NCBI RefSeq assembly: GCF_000205025.1
Contig: NZ_GL883707.1
Location: 1 to 37,593 of the forward strand
Length of the DNA: 37,593 nt
Source of the DNA: Parasutterella excrementihominis YIT 11859
GTDB taxonomy: Bacteria > Pseudomonadota > Gammaproteobacteria > Burkholderiales > Burkholderiaceae_F
Direction: 5' to 3'
The notes under the pieces are model-generated. The model saw only the letters and a list, made by a program, of their open reading frames with translations, was not told where the DNA came from and did not search any database. Positions within the stretch are counted from its first letter, which is position 1. Every line of letters starts with the position of its first letter. Shown here piece after piece: positions 1 to 9,392 of the stretch. Made by a program: the position numbers and the translations under genes.

Positions 1-38
1 AACCTCTTGGACCTAACCGTTCAAGAGGTTTTTGTTTA
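1..38 (+). terminator. Rho-independent terminator of a gene left of the window
   Basis: A 9-bp perfect stem (AACCTCTTG at 1-9 with CAAGAGGTT at 22-30) is followed by a T-rich tail. It is oriented to stop plus-strand transcription entering from before base 1, so a plus-strand gene probably ends just outside the window, convergent with the aspartate dehydrogenase gene. Confidence 0.75.
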
Positions 39-50
39 TCCGCAGCCCGC

Positions 51-82
51 AAAAATAAAACCTCGGTTTTCAGACCGAGGTT
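51..82 (-). terminator. Rho-independent terminator of the aspartate dehydrogenase gene
   Basis: The stem is AACCTCGGT (59-67) with ACCGAGGTT (74-82) and a 6-base loop. Read on the minus strand it is followed by TTTTATTTTTG. It lies 19 bases beyond the stop of the minus-strand gene at 101-901 and ends that transcript. Confidence 0.8.
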
Positions 83-100
83 CGTAAAGCGGATTGCTTC

Positions 101-901
101 TTAGAAGAATGTTAGCGGAGAAGCCAAATTCTTCAATAAAGCTATGACGCTGTAAGCGGCGGATTTGCTGTTCTTTTTGTTTTCCGGATCAGGCTGAGAA
201 ACAAAGAAAAGCTCGGAGTGCATAATGTCATTGGACAATGTAATTCTGTGGCTGACTTCTGTAATGCCGGGCTTGCTGATCAAGCGGACTTTTGCATCTT
301 TTGCGTCGGTTGCCAATGCGGTGGCGACGGAAACGTTAACGTTTCTCGGGAAGCCGCGGATAGCGTCATGAACGTTGCCGTCGAAAATCAACTGTTCTTC
401 AGTCTCGGAGACTGTCTTGCCTTCCATGTAAGGTGTGCCGATGTAGCTTTCGGGCGGTTTAATACTTTCGATCTGTACCTTGGGATTGCCTACGACAGCA
501 TAAGTTTCCATTAGGTCCATACCGCCGATTGCGCCGCTGGTGATGTAGATCTTTCTTTCGTATTGGCGGGCAACGCGAACTAAGTGATCTCTAAATTTCT
601 CGTCATCTAAGGCACCAACAGAAGAAATGATCAGATCGGCCCCTGCTTCGAGAATTTCTTCTGCATACGTTTCAACGGCTTCAATACCGGCAAATTCAAC
701 AACGATATCCGGTGCCAATTCAAGCATGTCATCGACTGTATATGCGGCACGTCCGCCGACCCGATTGGCTAATTCAACGGCGTGTTCGTGGTTTTTGGCG
801 CACACAGAAGTAACGAAATAATCGTTGCCTAAATGCTTCGGAGCGTTCAGGCAGAAGATCTGGCTCTGCGCTCCGCATCCCAAAACGGCTAATTTCTTCA
901 T
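101..901 (-). CDS. nadX: L-aspartate dehydrogenase family protein (NadX-like)
   Basis: This family oxidises L-aspartate to iminoaspartate with NAD(P), supplying the quinolinate/NAD pathway or degrading aspartate. The 266-residue length is typical. Visible are an N-terminal Rossmann fold with GCGAQSQ near residue 8, the stretch DIVVEFAG near residue 65, and SGAIGGMDLM near residue 122, which matches the conserved SGAI.G.D segment of the family. The C-terminal half contains GFPRNVNVSVATALA, also typical. The cytoplasmic protein starts at an ATG at 901. The LysR gene lies 83 bases upstream on the same strand, so co-transcription or local regulation is plausible. No nadA or nadC is nearby, so a role in NAD synthesis is inferred only. 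Confidence 0.85.
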   Translation of the reverse strand: MKKLAVLGCGAQSQIFCLNAPKHLGNDYFVTSVCAKNHEHAVELANRVGGRAAYTVDDMLELAPDIVVEFAGIEAVETYAEEILEAGADLIISSVGALDDEKFRDHLVRVARQYERKIYITSGAIGGMDLMETYAVVGNPKVQIESIKPPESYIGTPYMEGKTVSETEEQLIFDGNVHDAIRGFPRNVNVSVATALATDAKDAKVRLISKPGITEVSHRITLSNDIMHSELFFVSQPDPENKKNSKSAAYSVIALLKNLASPLTFF

Positions 902-984
902 TTTTCATTCCCATCACTTAGATTAAGCCTATCCATTCTACATGGAGGAGAAATACATTTTTACGATATTGAGCGCAATTGTGG

Positions 985-1938
985 TCAACTGATTGCTTGA
1001 TTTGACGGGCTTTTAGAGAGAAACGATTTACCGAAACTTGTCAGCGGAATGCCGACTTTTTTAATGCTTTCTGCGATTTCGGTTATACACTCCTTGGCTT
1101 CGTCGCTCAGTTCTTTTTCCGACTTAGGCCAGAAAACCGAAAATGGTATGGTCAAAGGGACGTCAATCGGAATTGCCTTGCAGTCATCACTCACACTGAT
1201 AGCAGCTAAAAGGTCCGTAATGTGAACGCCGGCGTTTCTTTTGACCATTCGAAGCGCAACCTGCGTCGAGGAAATTTCTCCCACAACTTGATCCTCTGTA
1301 AGATCCGGCGTCAACGTGTCCGTCAGTTTTCTTTCTAGCATGTCATGAGAAAGCAGAATGAAATCTTCGTCTTTGTAATCCGCAGGTGCGACTTTGTCCT
1401 TCTCAGATAAGGGATTCTGTTTGGAAACGACGAGGCGCATCGGCAGCCGAGCCATGATTCGTTTTTCTAAATCATCATGGTCCGATAGAAGCGTCCCGAA
1501 ACCAATGTCGAAGGGATGAGAATATTTTGAGTAATACATATCCCGACTATCGTGGATATCTATCGTCACCTTTAAAACTTTTTCATGACGTTTGAGGACT
1601 TTAGTGATGGCGGGAAGAGTGACGTCGCTGCAGTGTCTTGCCATAACAGCGGTTCGCAGCAGTCGTCTTTTTGCTTTCTGATGAGCAGAATAATCTTCCA
1701 GCACTTTCCAGGCTTTCATCGCTTCATGGGCCACCCGGTAAAAATTATTACCTTCCTCCGATAAAACCAACTGCTTGTTCCCTCTCTCAAATAACTTGAC
1801 GCCAAGACGATCCTCCAGCTGAGAGAGCATTCGGCTGGCGGCCGAAGAAGAGAGGTTTAATTTGTTTGAAGCTGCGAGCAGAGAACCACTTTCGGCAATG
1901 GCACAAAAAAGTTTAACTGCTCTCGATTTCATTTCCAT
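985..1938 (-). CDS. LysR-family transcriptional regulator
   Basis: A 317-residue DNA-binding regulator of the usual LysR length. The N-terminal winged helix-turn-helix is clear at residues 5-65 (AVKLFCAIAESGSLLAASNKL, then SASRMLSQLEDRLGVKLFER in substance). The remaining two thirds are a periplasmic-binding-like effector domain. The gene lies directly upstream of the aspartate dehydrogenase gene on the same strand, so that gene is a likely target, but no operator was identified. The ligand is unknown. The start is the ATG at 1938, preceded by an AT-rich stretch. Confidence 0.88.
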   Translation of the reverse strand: MEMKSRAVKLFCAIAESGSLLAASNKLNLSSSAASRMLSQLEDRLGVKLFERGNKQLVLSEEGNNFYRVAHEAMKAWKVLEDYSAHQKAKRRLLRTAVMARHCSDVTLPAITKVLKRHEKVLKVTIDIHDSRDMYYSKYSHPFDIGFGTLLSDHDDLEKRIMARLPMRLVVSKQNPLSEKDKVAPADYKDEDFILLSHDMLERKLTDTLTPDLTEDQVVGEISSTQVALRMVKRNAGVHITDLLAAISVSDDCKAIPIDVPLTIPFSVFWPKSEKELSDEAKECITEIAESIKKVGIPLTSFGKSFLSKSPSNQAIS

Positions 1939-2281
1939 TTTTGCAACTCGAGGCTCAATAATTGCACTTTACGAAATATACATAAAAACTCATAATGTTG
2001 CCATAGCGAAAACGGAGTCTTCTCTTGTTTCAGCTAGAAATGGATCATCTTTAACCGCCTTCTTCTCGAATGGCGGTTTTTTTTCACATTTCTACTGAGT
2101 CTAAGAATTTTGGGCCGGAAGAAAGTAAAAATTAATTTCAAATTTGAGATATGATCGCAGAAGAAGATGGGTTACTTGCTCTTCTACTGGACAAAAAATA
2201 ATCCTCAAACGTACAAACAAGGAATAAGGTTCGAAAAAAGAAGAAACTAATTTCCTGCTTTTAAATCTCACAAGGAATGAT
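1939..2281. other. 343-base intergenic region between LysR gene and cytochrome c peroxidase
   Basis: This divergent intergenic region should hold the promoters of the minus-strand LysR gene and the plus-strand peroxidase gene. It contains one strong plus-strand terminator-like hairpin (2053-2085) that does not follow any recognised plus-strand gene. The remainder is AT-rich. The peroxidase ribosome-binding site (AAGGAATG, 2272-2279) is at its right end. No convincing FNR site or riboswitch was found. Confidence 0.6.
2053..2085 (+). terminator. Orphan terminator-like hairpin
   Basis: AACCGCC (2053-2059) pairs with GGCGGTT (2072-2078) across a 12-base loop and is followed by an uninterrupted run of T. 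This is a one-directional plus-strand terminator. No coding sequence precedes it on that strand, so it either ends a short RNA starting after about 1940 or attenuates the leader of the peroxidase gene. Confidence 0.65.
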
Positions 2282-3274
2282 ATGAGAATCCAAATTTCAG
2301 TTGCTGCAATGCTTCTCTCGCTTAGTGCAGTTTCTCAAGCTGCTATGTTTGAACCGGTGCCAGAGCCAACGATCGCTCCTCAAGATCAGGCGAAAGTTGA
2401 GCTAGGAAAAATGCTTTGGTTTGACCCAAGGTTGTCCAAATCTGGTTTTATTTCCTGCAACAGCTGCCATAATTTATCTACTGGAGGTGTTGATAATTTG
2501 AAGACCTCTGTCGGACACGGTTGGCAGCAAGGCCCAATTAATTCGCCCACGGTTCTCAATGCGGAGAAACAAATCGCTCAGTTCTGGGACGGAAGAGCCG
2601 CAAACTTAGAGGAGCAGGCAGGAGGGCCGATTGCCAATCCTAAAGAGATGGCCTCGACGCATGAATTAGCTGTCCAGGTCATTGACTCCATTCCAGGATA
2701 CAAGCCTTATTTTAAAAAAGCCTTCGGAACCGACAAGGTTACAATCAAAGAAATAACGGACGCTTTGGCTGCCTTCGAGAAAACATTAACTACACCCAAC
2801 TCTCCTTTTGACCGTTATCTGAAAGGAGATAAAGCGGCTTTGACTCCACAGCAGATTAAAGGTTTTGAACTTTTTAAAACATCCGGCTGTACGATTTGCC
2901 ACAATGGACCTTTGCTTGGAGGTTCTTCTTATCAGAAACTTGGTGTAGTTAAACCTTATCAAACAACTAACACTGCTCAAGGTCGAATTGAGATTACGAA
3001 GAAAGATCAAGATCGCATGACCTTTAAAGTCCCACAATTGAGAAATATTGAGCTCACTTACCCGTACTTCCATGACGGAGAGGCGAAAACCCTTGAGGAT
3101 GCAGTTCGCATAATGGGTGAGGTTCAGTTAGGTAAGACTTACACGCCTGAACAGCTAGCTGATATTGTCGCGTGGATGAAGTCATTGACAGGAGATCAGC
3201 CGAAGATTGTTCTTCCTATTCTTCCGCCTAATGGTAAAAATACGCCTCAGTTTGATCCCTGGAAGAAAGACTAA
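2282..3274 (+). CDS. Di-haem cytochrome c peroxidase (CcpA/MauG family)
   Basis: A periplasmic enzyme that reduces hydrogen peroxide to water with electrons from c-type cytochromes. The 330 residues begin with a signal peptide (about residues 1-20, ending SQA). Two covalent haem sites are visible: CNSCH at residues 59-63 and CTICH at residues 203-207. The family motif RNIELTYPYFHDG follows, and length and spacing are normal. The ATG at 2282 has an AAGGAATG ribosome-binding site. The gene is monocistronic: a strong terminator follows. A role in detoxifying peroxide or as a respiratory acceptor at low oxygen is known for the family; its regulation here is unknown. Confidence 0.93.
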   Translation: MRIQISVAAMLLSLSAVSQAAMFEPVPEPTIAPQDQAKVELGKMLWFDPRLSKSGFISCNSCHNLSTGGVDNLKTSVGHGWQQGPINSPTVLNAEKQIAQFWDGRAANLEEQAGGPIANPKEMASTHELAVQVIDSIPGYKPYFKKAFGTDKVTIKEITDALAAFEKTLTTPNSPFDRYLKGDKAALTPQQIKGFELFKTSGCTICHNGPLLGGSSYQKLGVVKPYQTTNTAQGRIEITKKDQDRMTFKVPQLRNIELTYPYFHDGEAKTLEDAVRIMGEVQLGKTYTPEQLADIVAWMKSLTGDQPKIVLPILPPNGKNTPQFDPWKKD

Positions 3275-3295
3275 TTTCCTTTGACTGTGTAGTGC

Positions 3296-3330
3296 GCAAA
3301 ACCCAATTTAAAGTTGGGTTTTGCCTTCTT
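3296..3330 (+). terminator. Rho-independent terminator of the peroxidase gene
   Basis: An 11-bp perfect stem (GCAAAACCCAA, 3296-3306, with TTGGGTTTTGC, 3314-3324) and a 7-base loop lie 22 bases after the peroxidase stop. The T content lies within the descending arm and just after it. Confidence 0.7.
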
Positions 3331-3477
3331 TAAAGTTAAAAAATAATCGCATCCTAACGCGGCAGCACAGGTTCTGAATGTTCTCAAAAAGTAAGAGGAT
3401 TATTTTCTCCATCGGACATTTCGTGAAAAAATTTTGACTAGGCACCTAATTTTGTAATTGTGAGGAGAGGCAGGATT

Positions 3478-4227
3478 GTGCTAGAGCTTCAAATTAAAGA
3501 CCTTTGCGTAGGTTATAACGGGAAAGAAATACTCCACAATATTTCCTTAGATATTGAGAACGGATCGTTCATAGCGATAGTTGGCCCGAGCGGTGCTGGC
3601 AAAAGCACGCTTTTAAAACAAATCAACAGACTAGACCCTGGAAAAACCGGCGGTTCGATTCTTTGGCGAGGGAAAGACGTTGACGATTACGATGTTCATG
3701 AGTTAAGACGAAATTTGGCTTATGTGTTCCAAAAGGCTGTGATGTTTAATGGAACAACGGAAGAAAACATCAAACTTTCTCTTAAGTACGGTCATGAATT
3801 TAAACCGGATGAAATAGAGGCTCTCTATCAGACGGTCTTGGAAGAAGCAAGTATCTCTCAAGACATCTTGGATACCCCTGCCCAGGACTTATCCGGCGGC
3901 CAGCAACAGCGGGTAGGAATTGCTCGTGTACTGCTGATGGGATCTCCTGTTTTGCTTTTAGATGAACCGACAGCATCTTTGGATGTAGAGACCAGCAATA
4001 AATTCTGCCAAACTTTAAAGCAGCTAAAAGGAGGTCCGGCGGCCAAGGACGGCAAAAAACGGACTTTCTTAATGATTACGCATCGGTTGGAGGAGGCGAA
4101 ATTTTTAGCAGATAAGATTTTGATGATTGAAGCCGGACACATTGTGGAATATACAGACTGCGAAACTTTTTTTACACATCCTCAAACGCAGCGAGCAGCT
4201 GAGTTCCTTAAAGCGCAGGCTTTGTAA
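3478..4227 (+). CDS. Stand-alone ABC transporter ATP-binding protein
   Basis: A cytoplasmic ABC ATPase of 250 residues with a complete catalytic set: Walker A GPSGAGKS, Q-loop VFQKA, signature LSGGQQQR, Walker B LLLDEPTASLD and H-loop ITHR. The GTG at 3478 (MLELQIKDL) is preferred to the in-frame GTG at 3460, because the AGGAG at 3463-3467 lies about 10 bases before it. The sequence resembles small export/efflux ATPases such as the FetA type and also PstB-like ATPases. Neither the usual FetB permease nor any other membrane partner is adjacent. A terminator follows the gene, so it is transcribed alone. The substrate cannot be assigned. Confidence 0.85.
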   Translation: MLELQIKDLCVGYNGKEILHNISLDIENGSFIAIVGPSGAGKSTLLKQINRLDPGKTGGSILWRGKDVDDYDVHELRRNLAYVFQKAVMFNGTTEENIKLSLKYGHEFKPDEIEALYQTVLEEASISQDILDTPAQDLSGGQQQRVGIARVLLMGSPVLLLDEPTASLDVETSNKFCQTLKQLKGGPAAKDGKKRTFLMITHRLEEAKFLADKILMIEAGHIVEYTDCETFFTHPQTQRAAEFLKAQAL

Positions 4228-4247
4228 AATACCAGCAGCTGCTACAG

Positions 4248-4276
4248 GACCTGTCTTCTTTGGCAGGTCTTTTGTT
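4248..4276 (+). terminator. Rho-independent terminator after the ABC ATPase gene
   Basis: The stem GACCTG (4248-4253) with CAGGTC (4264-4269) is followed by TTTTGTTT. It separates the ATPase gene from sbcD. Confidence 0.7.
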
Positions 4277-4385
4277 TCTGGCAGTATTCCGACAAGGAGG
4301 ACGACTGGCAGAAGAACGTCATCAAATGTCGTAAGACGATCCAAAATAACAATGAACGGTCAATTTATCTCAAAGGAAAACAACA

Positions 4386-5603
4386 ATGAGACTTCTTCAT
4401 ACCTCTGACTGGCATCTTGGAAAAAGATTATTCGATAAAGAACGTTATGACGTTTTTGAAAAATTCTTAGCGTGGTTGCTGAGTACGATCCGACAAGAAC
4501 GGGTGGATACGTTAATTGTTGCCGGTGATATTTTTGATACCGCAGTCCCGACGAACAAAAGTCTCAGACTCTATTACGACTTTTTATCTCAGCTGACGAG
4601 CAGTGAATGCCGCCATGTTGTGATTGTCTCCGGAAACCATGATTCACCGACCTTGCTTGAGGCTCCGAAAGGAATCTTGGAGAACTTTGGTGTTCACGTC
4701 ATAGGCGGAGCTGAAAGTCCTGAAGACGAAGTTATTGAACTGAAGGATAAAGCGGGAAATCTGGAAGGCGTTGTTTGTGCAGTGCCTTTCCTCAGAGAAA
4801 GAGACATTTTGCGATTGAAGGATGATTCAACACTTTCTCGCGCCGAAGAGATTCAATTAGCTGTAGAAAATCATTACAAGAGTGTTGTTAAAGCGGCTAT
4901 TGATAGGATGGGAGCCAAAAGAGTTCCTCTCATTGCTACCGGTCATTTGTTTACGGTCGGATCTCCTAAAGGAGAAGACGTTAACGAGCTTTATATAGGC
5001 GCAACCGGGGCCGTGCCTGTGAATATCTTTCCGTCGGAAATCGATTACTTGGCCCTTGGTCATATCCACCGCGCTTACAGCATCGGCGGTGACAAAACCA
5101 GAAATTACTGCGGTGCTCCGATTCCGCTTACCTTTGAAGAGGCTAATCTTGAGAAACTCGTTCGGTTAGTTGATTTCGAACCCGATGAAATTAAGGTGGC
5201 GGATATTCAGGTGCCTAAGTTCGATAGATTGGTGAGCGTTCAAGGAAGCCAAACGGAAATTTCAACAAAACTAAAAGAGCTTGCAGGGCAAGACGAGAAA
5301 ATCCTAGTGGAAGTGATTCATACCGGAAAAGCCAATGCAATAAACCTGACCGGTGAAGTCTCGGAACAGACATCGGGAACCAAGATTGAAGTATTAAGAG
5401 TTTTCGACGAAACCAAGAAAGCCAATTGTTTGGCTAATGATGGAGACGAGATGGAGATCGGTGAACTCACTTGGGAGAACGTCTTCGAGAAGAAACTGAA
5501 AAATGAGACGTTTGAAGGCGAAGTTTCTGAGGAGGAACTTTGGAATGCGTATAGAAATGCGTATTTCCAAATTTCTGAGTTGGCTGATGTGAATGCTCAA
5601 TAA
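4386..5603 (+). CDS. sbcD: Nuclease SbcCD subunit D (Mre11-like)
   Basis: The calcineurin-like metallophosphoesterase subunit of the SbcCD double-strand-break and hairpin nuclease. The 405 residues contain all phosphoesterase motifs: HTSDWHLGK near residue 5, VAGDIFDT near 45, VSGNHDS near 82, ATGHLF near 186 and LGHIHRAY near 222, which supply the two-manganese site. The ATG at 4386 has AAAGGA about 8 bases upstream. sbcC starts 17 bases after its stop, the usual operon order. The complex cleaves DNA hairpins and protein-blocked ends, and processes long palindromes at replication forks. Confidence 0.96.
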   Translation: MRLLHTSDWHLGKRLFDKERYDVFEKFLAWLLSTIRQERVDTLIVAGDIFDTAVPTNKSLRLYYDFLSQLTSSECRHVVIVSGNHDSPTLLEAPKGILENFGVHVIGGAESPEDEVIELKDKAGNLEGVVCAVPFLRERDILRLKDDSTLSRAEEIQLAVENHYKSVVKAAIDRMGAKRVPLIATGHLFTVGSPKGEDVNELYIGATGAVPVNIFPSEIDYLALGHIHRAYSIGGDKTRNYCGAPIPLTFEEANLEKLVRLVDFEPDEIKVADIQVPKFDRLVSVQGSQTEISTKLKELAGQDEKILVEVIHTGKANAINLTGEVSEQTSGTKIEVLRVFDETKKANCLANDGDEMEIGELTWENVFEKKLKNETFEGEVSEEELWNAYRNAYFQISELADVNAQ

Positions 5604-5620
5604 CGCTTCCGGAAAGTAAA

Positions 5621-8600
5621 ATGCAAATACTCAAACTCTCATTTGAAAACATCAATTCCTTGAAAGGCGCCTGGACGATTGATTTTCAAGCACCGGATTT
5701 CCGCTCAGGCATTTTTGCGATTGTCGGTCCGACCGGCAGCGGCAAGACCACGATTTTGGATGCGATTTGTTTGGCTCTTTACGGACATACACCTCGGATC
5801 GGCTCGATTACTCAGAATGCCAACGAAGTTATGAATCGGGACAGCGACAGCTGTCGGAGCAGCTTGGAGTTCCAAACGTTAAGCGGCCGTTACCGGGCTA
5901 CCTGGAGTCAAAAGAAGCAGAAGAATTTTGATAAGACAGGCAAATACGGCCAGGTTGTTTCCACAATGGAAAAGTTCGGGGACGGCTGCTGGATCCCGAT
6001 TACAGAAGGAAGTAAGGTAACCAGCAAAAAGCAGGAAGTTCAAAAAATCATCGGATTAAGCTTCGATCAATTTAAACGTTCGGTCATGCTTTCCCAGGGA
6101 GACTTTGCAGCTTTTCTCAAATCGAAACCGAATGAGAAAGCCCAAACGCTCGAACAGATAACCGGAACACAGGTTTATTCACTGCTTTCTACAAAAATTT
6201 ATGTTCTTGCAGAACAACAAAAGAAGCTTTTTGCAGATAAACAGAGAGAAGTCGAACTGAGCCCCGTTCTTGACGATGCAGTTGTTCAGACAAAGCAAGA
6301 GCAGTTGAAAGGTATAACCGAAGAGGCGAAAGTCCTTGAAACTCAAATCAACAAAATTGAAAAAGAAATTCGCTGGGTTAGTGAGACTGCCGAGCTTAGG
6401 GATCAGTTTTTAAGGGTAAAGGACGAGCTTGAACGTTTGAAAGAAAGCCGGAATGAATTCTTTCAGAAAGAGAATGATGTCCGACTTGCAGAACGCGCTC
6501 AAAAAATTCTTCCAATATTTAGCTCGCTAAGAGATAAGCAATCGCTCCGTGAAGACGCGATCAAAGAGAAGTCCTCTGCGGAGAACGAATTAGTTAACGC
6601 GACAAAATCTCTTAAAGAGAAAGAACTCAACTTCAAGGCAGCAGAGGAGGCCTTGAACAATGAGAACCTTCAAAAGCCGAAGAAATTAGCGCTGTTCTCG
6701 GAAACCGAGTCCTTGGACGTCGAAATTTCTCCGCTTATGAAATCCAGCAGACGCGCACAAGAAGAAAAAACTAAATTAGAAAAGGAGACTGCCGGTTGTG
6801 AGAGTCGTCTCAATAAAGCCCAAGAGGATATACGGAAGTTAGAAGAAGACCGTGAGAAACGAGATCGTGAGAAAAACGAAGACATTAAAGGCGCATTCCT
6901 TTATCAGCGGAAGGACGAATTAAGGGCCGGAAAAATCACCGCCGAAACTCTTTCAGCTGCATTATCAGATTCCGAAGGCAAAGCTGATAAAGCAAACGAG
7001 ACCGTCAAATCACAGGAAAAAGAGGCAGAGGCGCTCAGAATCCGAAAGGAAAAAATAGCTTCCGGAATTGAGGCGGACGAAATATTGCTTAAAGAAACGG
7101 AAGAGCGTCTGAATGAAATTCTCGACGGAAAGACTCTCGATGAACTTATGCAAGAACAACTGAGCTTTTCAGAGCAGATTCCGCTGCTTGATGCGGTCAA
7201 ATCTGCGCTAAAAGCCGCTTGTGAACAAAAAGAAGAAATCGGCCGTCAGGAAGATGTGATGCAAAAGGATTCCGTCGAACTGACCGATTGGGGTAGCAAG
7301 AAAGAGTGTTATGAAAGGGAAATCCGATCCCTAACTTCGAGGCTGGACGAACTCGAAGCTTTGGTTCAAATCAACGAATTGACTAAGGTTAGAGCTGAGT
7401 TGAAGGAAGGAGAACCTTGTCCGGTTTGCGGTTCATTGGAGCATCCCTTTGCCGCAAACCTTCCGCCAGAGGTTGCGACGGCAAAAGAGCGCCTGGTCGG
7501 TGTGAAGGAAGAATTGGCGGACCTACAGAAAAATCAAAAAGAGGCCGATAGGAAAATTGACATTCTTAAAGATCGGATGCTTTTTTCTGAAAAGCATCTG
7601 AAAGATCTTCGGAAGAATTTGGATTTGGCCGAAGAAGAGCTGAAGCTGAAATGCGACATAGCAGGTCTGGCACGCGAAGGCGTAACGGAAAAGGCAGCAG
7701 CTGTTTTGATAACTAAGAAGGAAAGCCTTCTTACCGATATCAAAAAACGTATTGTCAAAGCAAGAGACGCAGAATCTAACGCTACCGCTGCAAAAGAAAA
7801 AATTGCCGGTACAAAAGAAGAGCTTTATCGAGCCGAGATGGCCTTTAGCAATGCCCAAACGAAGGTTGAGTCGGGAAAAAGCCTACTGACGCAAGCTCAA
7901 ACCGGCAGAGAAAAAGCAAGAACAGAGCTTGAGCAGTTTTGGCGGAAAACTGCTAAAGAGTACGGCTCCGTCATCACTGAGGAAGAACTTTTTGCCCATG
8001 ACCCCGAACTCTTCAAACGTTGGATTGCTAAGGCAGCTAAGTACGAAGAACTTTTGGAATCCTGCCGGGAAATTGAGAATAATTTAGCGATCAAAAAAGG
8101 CGCCCTCCCGGGACTTATTGAGAGCGTGGAGCTTTTGGAAAAAAGCACTCGGGAAAAGTCGGAACAAGCGGCTGAATTACAGGCTGAACTGAAGTCGAAG
8201 CGGTTACAACGCGACAAGCTTTTCGGAACTAAGTTGGTAGAAGTTGAACGAAAAACCTACGAGATTCTGCTTTCGCAGTTGGCAGAAGCAAAAGACCATG
8301 CTTACGAAATCCTTTCTAAGGCTCGAAGCATTCAGGCCGCTGCGGGGCAAAGGCTTAAAACGGCCGAACAGCGTGCTGCAGAAGCTGAAAGAAACCTTCT
8401 TTCAGCAAAAACCGATTGGACGGATGCCCTTAAAAAGGAAAAATTTGAATCCGAAGAAGTTTGGGCAAAAGCTCGTTTAGATTCTGAGGCGATTAATGCT
8501 ATTCACAAAGAAATTACGGATTACCAGGCTCAATCCCGCAGTGCTGCAGACCGTTTTAGTGAAGCTGACAAGAAGTTGGTAGAAAAAGAATCTCAGAAAC

Positions 8601-9295
8601 TGACGGACAAATCGCTTGAAGTTTTGGAAGCTGAAAAACGAGAGGTTTCAGCTCGGAAAGAAAAACTCCTGGAACAAAAAGGCGAACTGCAGAAAGAGCT
8701 GAAAACAGACGAAGAGGCACGTCACAAGCGGGCCGGGATAGAGGAAGACTTAAAGAAGCTGAAACATCAAGTCGCCGTTTGGGAGCGTCTCAACACGATG
8801 GTCGGATCGAGCAGTGGAGACAAGTACCGCAGGTACGTACAGAGTTTGGTGCTTTTGACACTGATCAAAAATGCCAATGTCGAGCTGACAAAACTCCACA
8901 GTCGATACCGTTTGACTAAGGGTGAAGAGGACATGGAGCTCAAAGTCATTGACTTAGATTTGGCCGATGAGGAGCGTCCCACGGACAACCTCTCCGGCGG
9001 AGAAACCTTTATCGTCAGTTTGGCGCTCGCTCTAGGCTTGGCTCAGATGGCAAGCAGCAATGTTCGAATCGACTCGCTCTTCTTGGATGAAGGTTTCGGA
9101 ACGCTCGATGATGACTCCTTGGAAAAGGCGCTCAATGCTTTGAGCAGTTTAAATGCTCAAGGAAAAACCGTCGGACTGATTTCTCACGTGGATCAGATTA
9201 AGGAGCGGATCCCGAGCAAGATTATTGTGAAGCGTTCGGCTCAGCCCGGTGTCAGCCGGTTAGAAGGTGCCGGCGTGAAGCATAGCTGGAGTTAA
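5621..9295 (+). CDS. sbcC: Nuclease SbcCD subunit C (Rad50-like ATPase)
   Basis: The SMC-like ATPase partner of SbcD. The 1224-residue protein has a split ATPase head: Walker A GPTGSGKTT near residue 35, and at the C-terminus the signature LSGGETF near residue 1124 and Walker B LFLDEGFGTLDDD near residue 1155. Between them are long charged coiled coils, interrupted by the zinc hook CPVC at residues 600-603, through which two molecules dimerise. Length is slightly above the E. coli protein (about 1050), mostly in the coiled coil. The ribosome-binding site GGAAAG precedes the ATG. Co-transcribed with sbcD. Confidence 0.96.
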   Translation: MQILKLSFENINSLKGAWTIDFQAPDFRSGIFAIVGPTGSGKTTILDAICLALYGHTPRIGSITQNANEVMNRDSDSCRSSLEFQTLSGRYRATWSQKKQKNFDKTGKYGQVVSTMEKFGDGCWIPITEGSKVTSKKQEVQKIIGLSFDQFKRSVMLSQGDFAAFLKSKPNEKAQTLEQITGTQVYSLLSTKIYVLAEQQKKLFADKQREVELSPVLDDAVVQTKQEQLKGITEEAKVLETQINKIEKEIRWVSETAELRDQFLRVKDELERLKESRNEFFQKENDVRLAERAQKILPIFSSLRDKQSLREDAIKEKSSAENELVNATKSLKEKELNFKAAEEALNNENLQKPKKLALFSETESLDVEISPLMKSSRRAQEEKTKLEKETAGCESRLNKAQEDIRKLEEDREKRDREKNEDIKGAFLYQRKDELRAGKITAETLSAALSDSEGKADKANETVKSQEKEAEALRIRKEKIASGIEADEILLKETEERLNEILDGKTLDELMQEQLSFSEQIPLLDAVKSALKAACEQKEEIGRQEDVMQKDSVELTDWGSKKECYEREIRSLTSRLDELEALVQINELTKVRAELKEGEPCPVCGSLEHPFAANLPPEVATAKERLVGVKEELADLQKNQKEADRKIDILKDRMLFSEKHLKDLRKNLDLAEEELKLKCDIAGLAREGVTEKAAAVLITKKESLLTDIKKRIVKARDAESNATAAKEKIAGTKEELYRAEMAFSNAQTKVESGKSLLTQAQTGREKARTELEQFWRKTAKEYGSVITEEELFAHDPELFKRWIAKAAKYEELLESCREIENNLAIKKGALPGLIESVELLEKSTREKSEQAAELQAELKSKRLQRDKLFGTKLVEVERKTYEILLSQLAEAKDHAYEILSKARSIQAAAGQRLKTAEQRAAEAERNLLSAKTDWTDALKKEKFESEEVWAKARLDSEAINAIHKEITDYQAQSRSAADRFSEADKKLVEKESQKLTDKSLEVLEAEKREVSARKEKLLEQKGELQKELKTDEEARHKRAGIEEDLKKLKHQVAVWERLNTMVGSSSGDKYRRYVQSLVLLTLIKNANVELTKLHSRYRLTKGEEDMELKVIDLDLADEERPTDNLSGGETFIVSLALALGLAQMASSNVRIDSLFLDEGFGTLDDDSLEKALNALSSLNAQGKTVGLISHVDQIKERIPSKIIVKRSAQPGVSRLEGAGVKHSWS

Positions 9296-9362
9296 CACCA
9301 AAGCTAACTTGTCCAAGCGCTTTTCGGATGCTCAAAACCATTTCTTTGCCCAAAAGCCTCTA

Positions 9363-9379
9363 AGATAGACGTCCTATCT
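9363..9379. repeat. Short inverted repeat upstream of yddG
   Basis: AGATAG (9363-9368) and CTATCT (9374-9379) form a 6-bp inverted repeat with a 5-base spacer, 13 bases before the yddG start codon. It could be an operator or a leader hairpin near the ribosome-binding site. Nothing more can be said from sequence. Confidence 0.3.
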
Positions 9380-9392
9380 GAGCGGAAGTTGT

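Noticed and set aside
2140-2160. Possible FNR box before the cytochrome c peroxidase gene (TTGAGATATGATC)
   Set aside because: Several positions of TTGAT-N4-ATCAA mismatch, including the second half-site.
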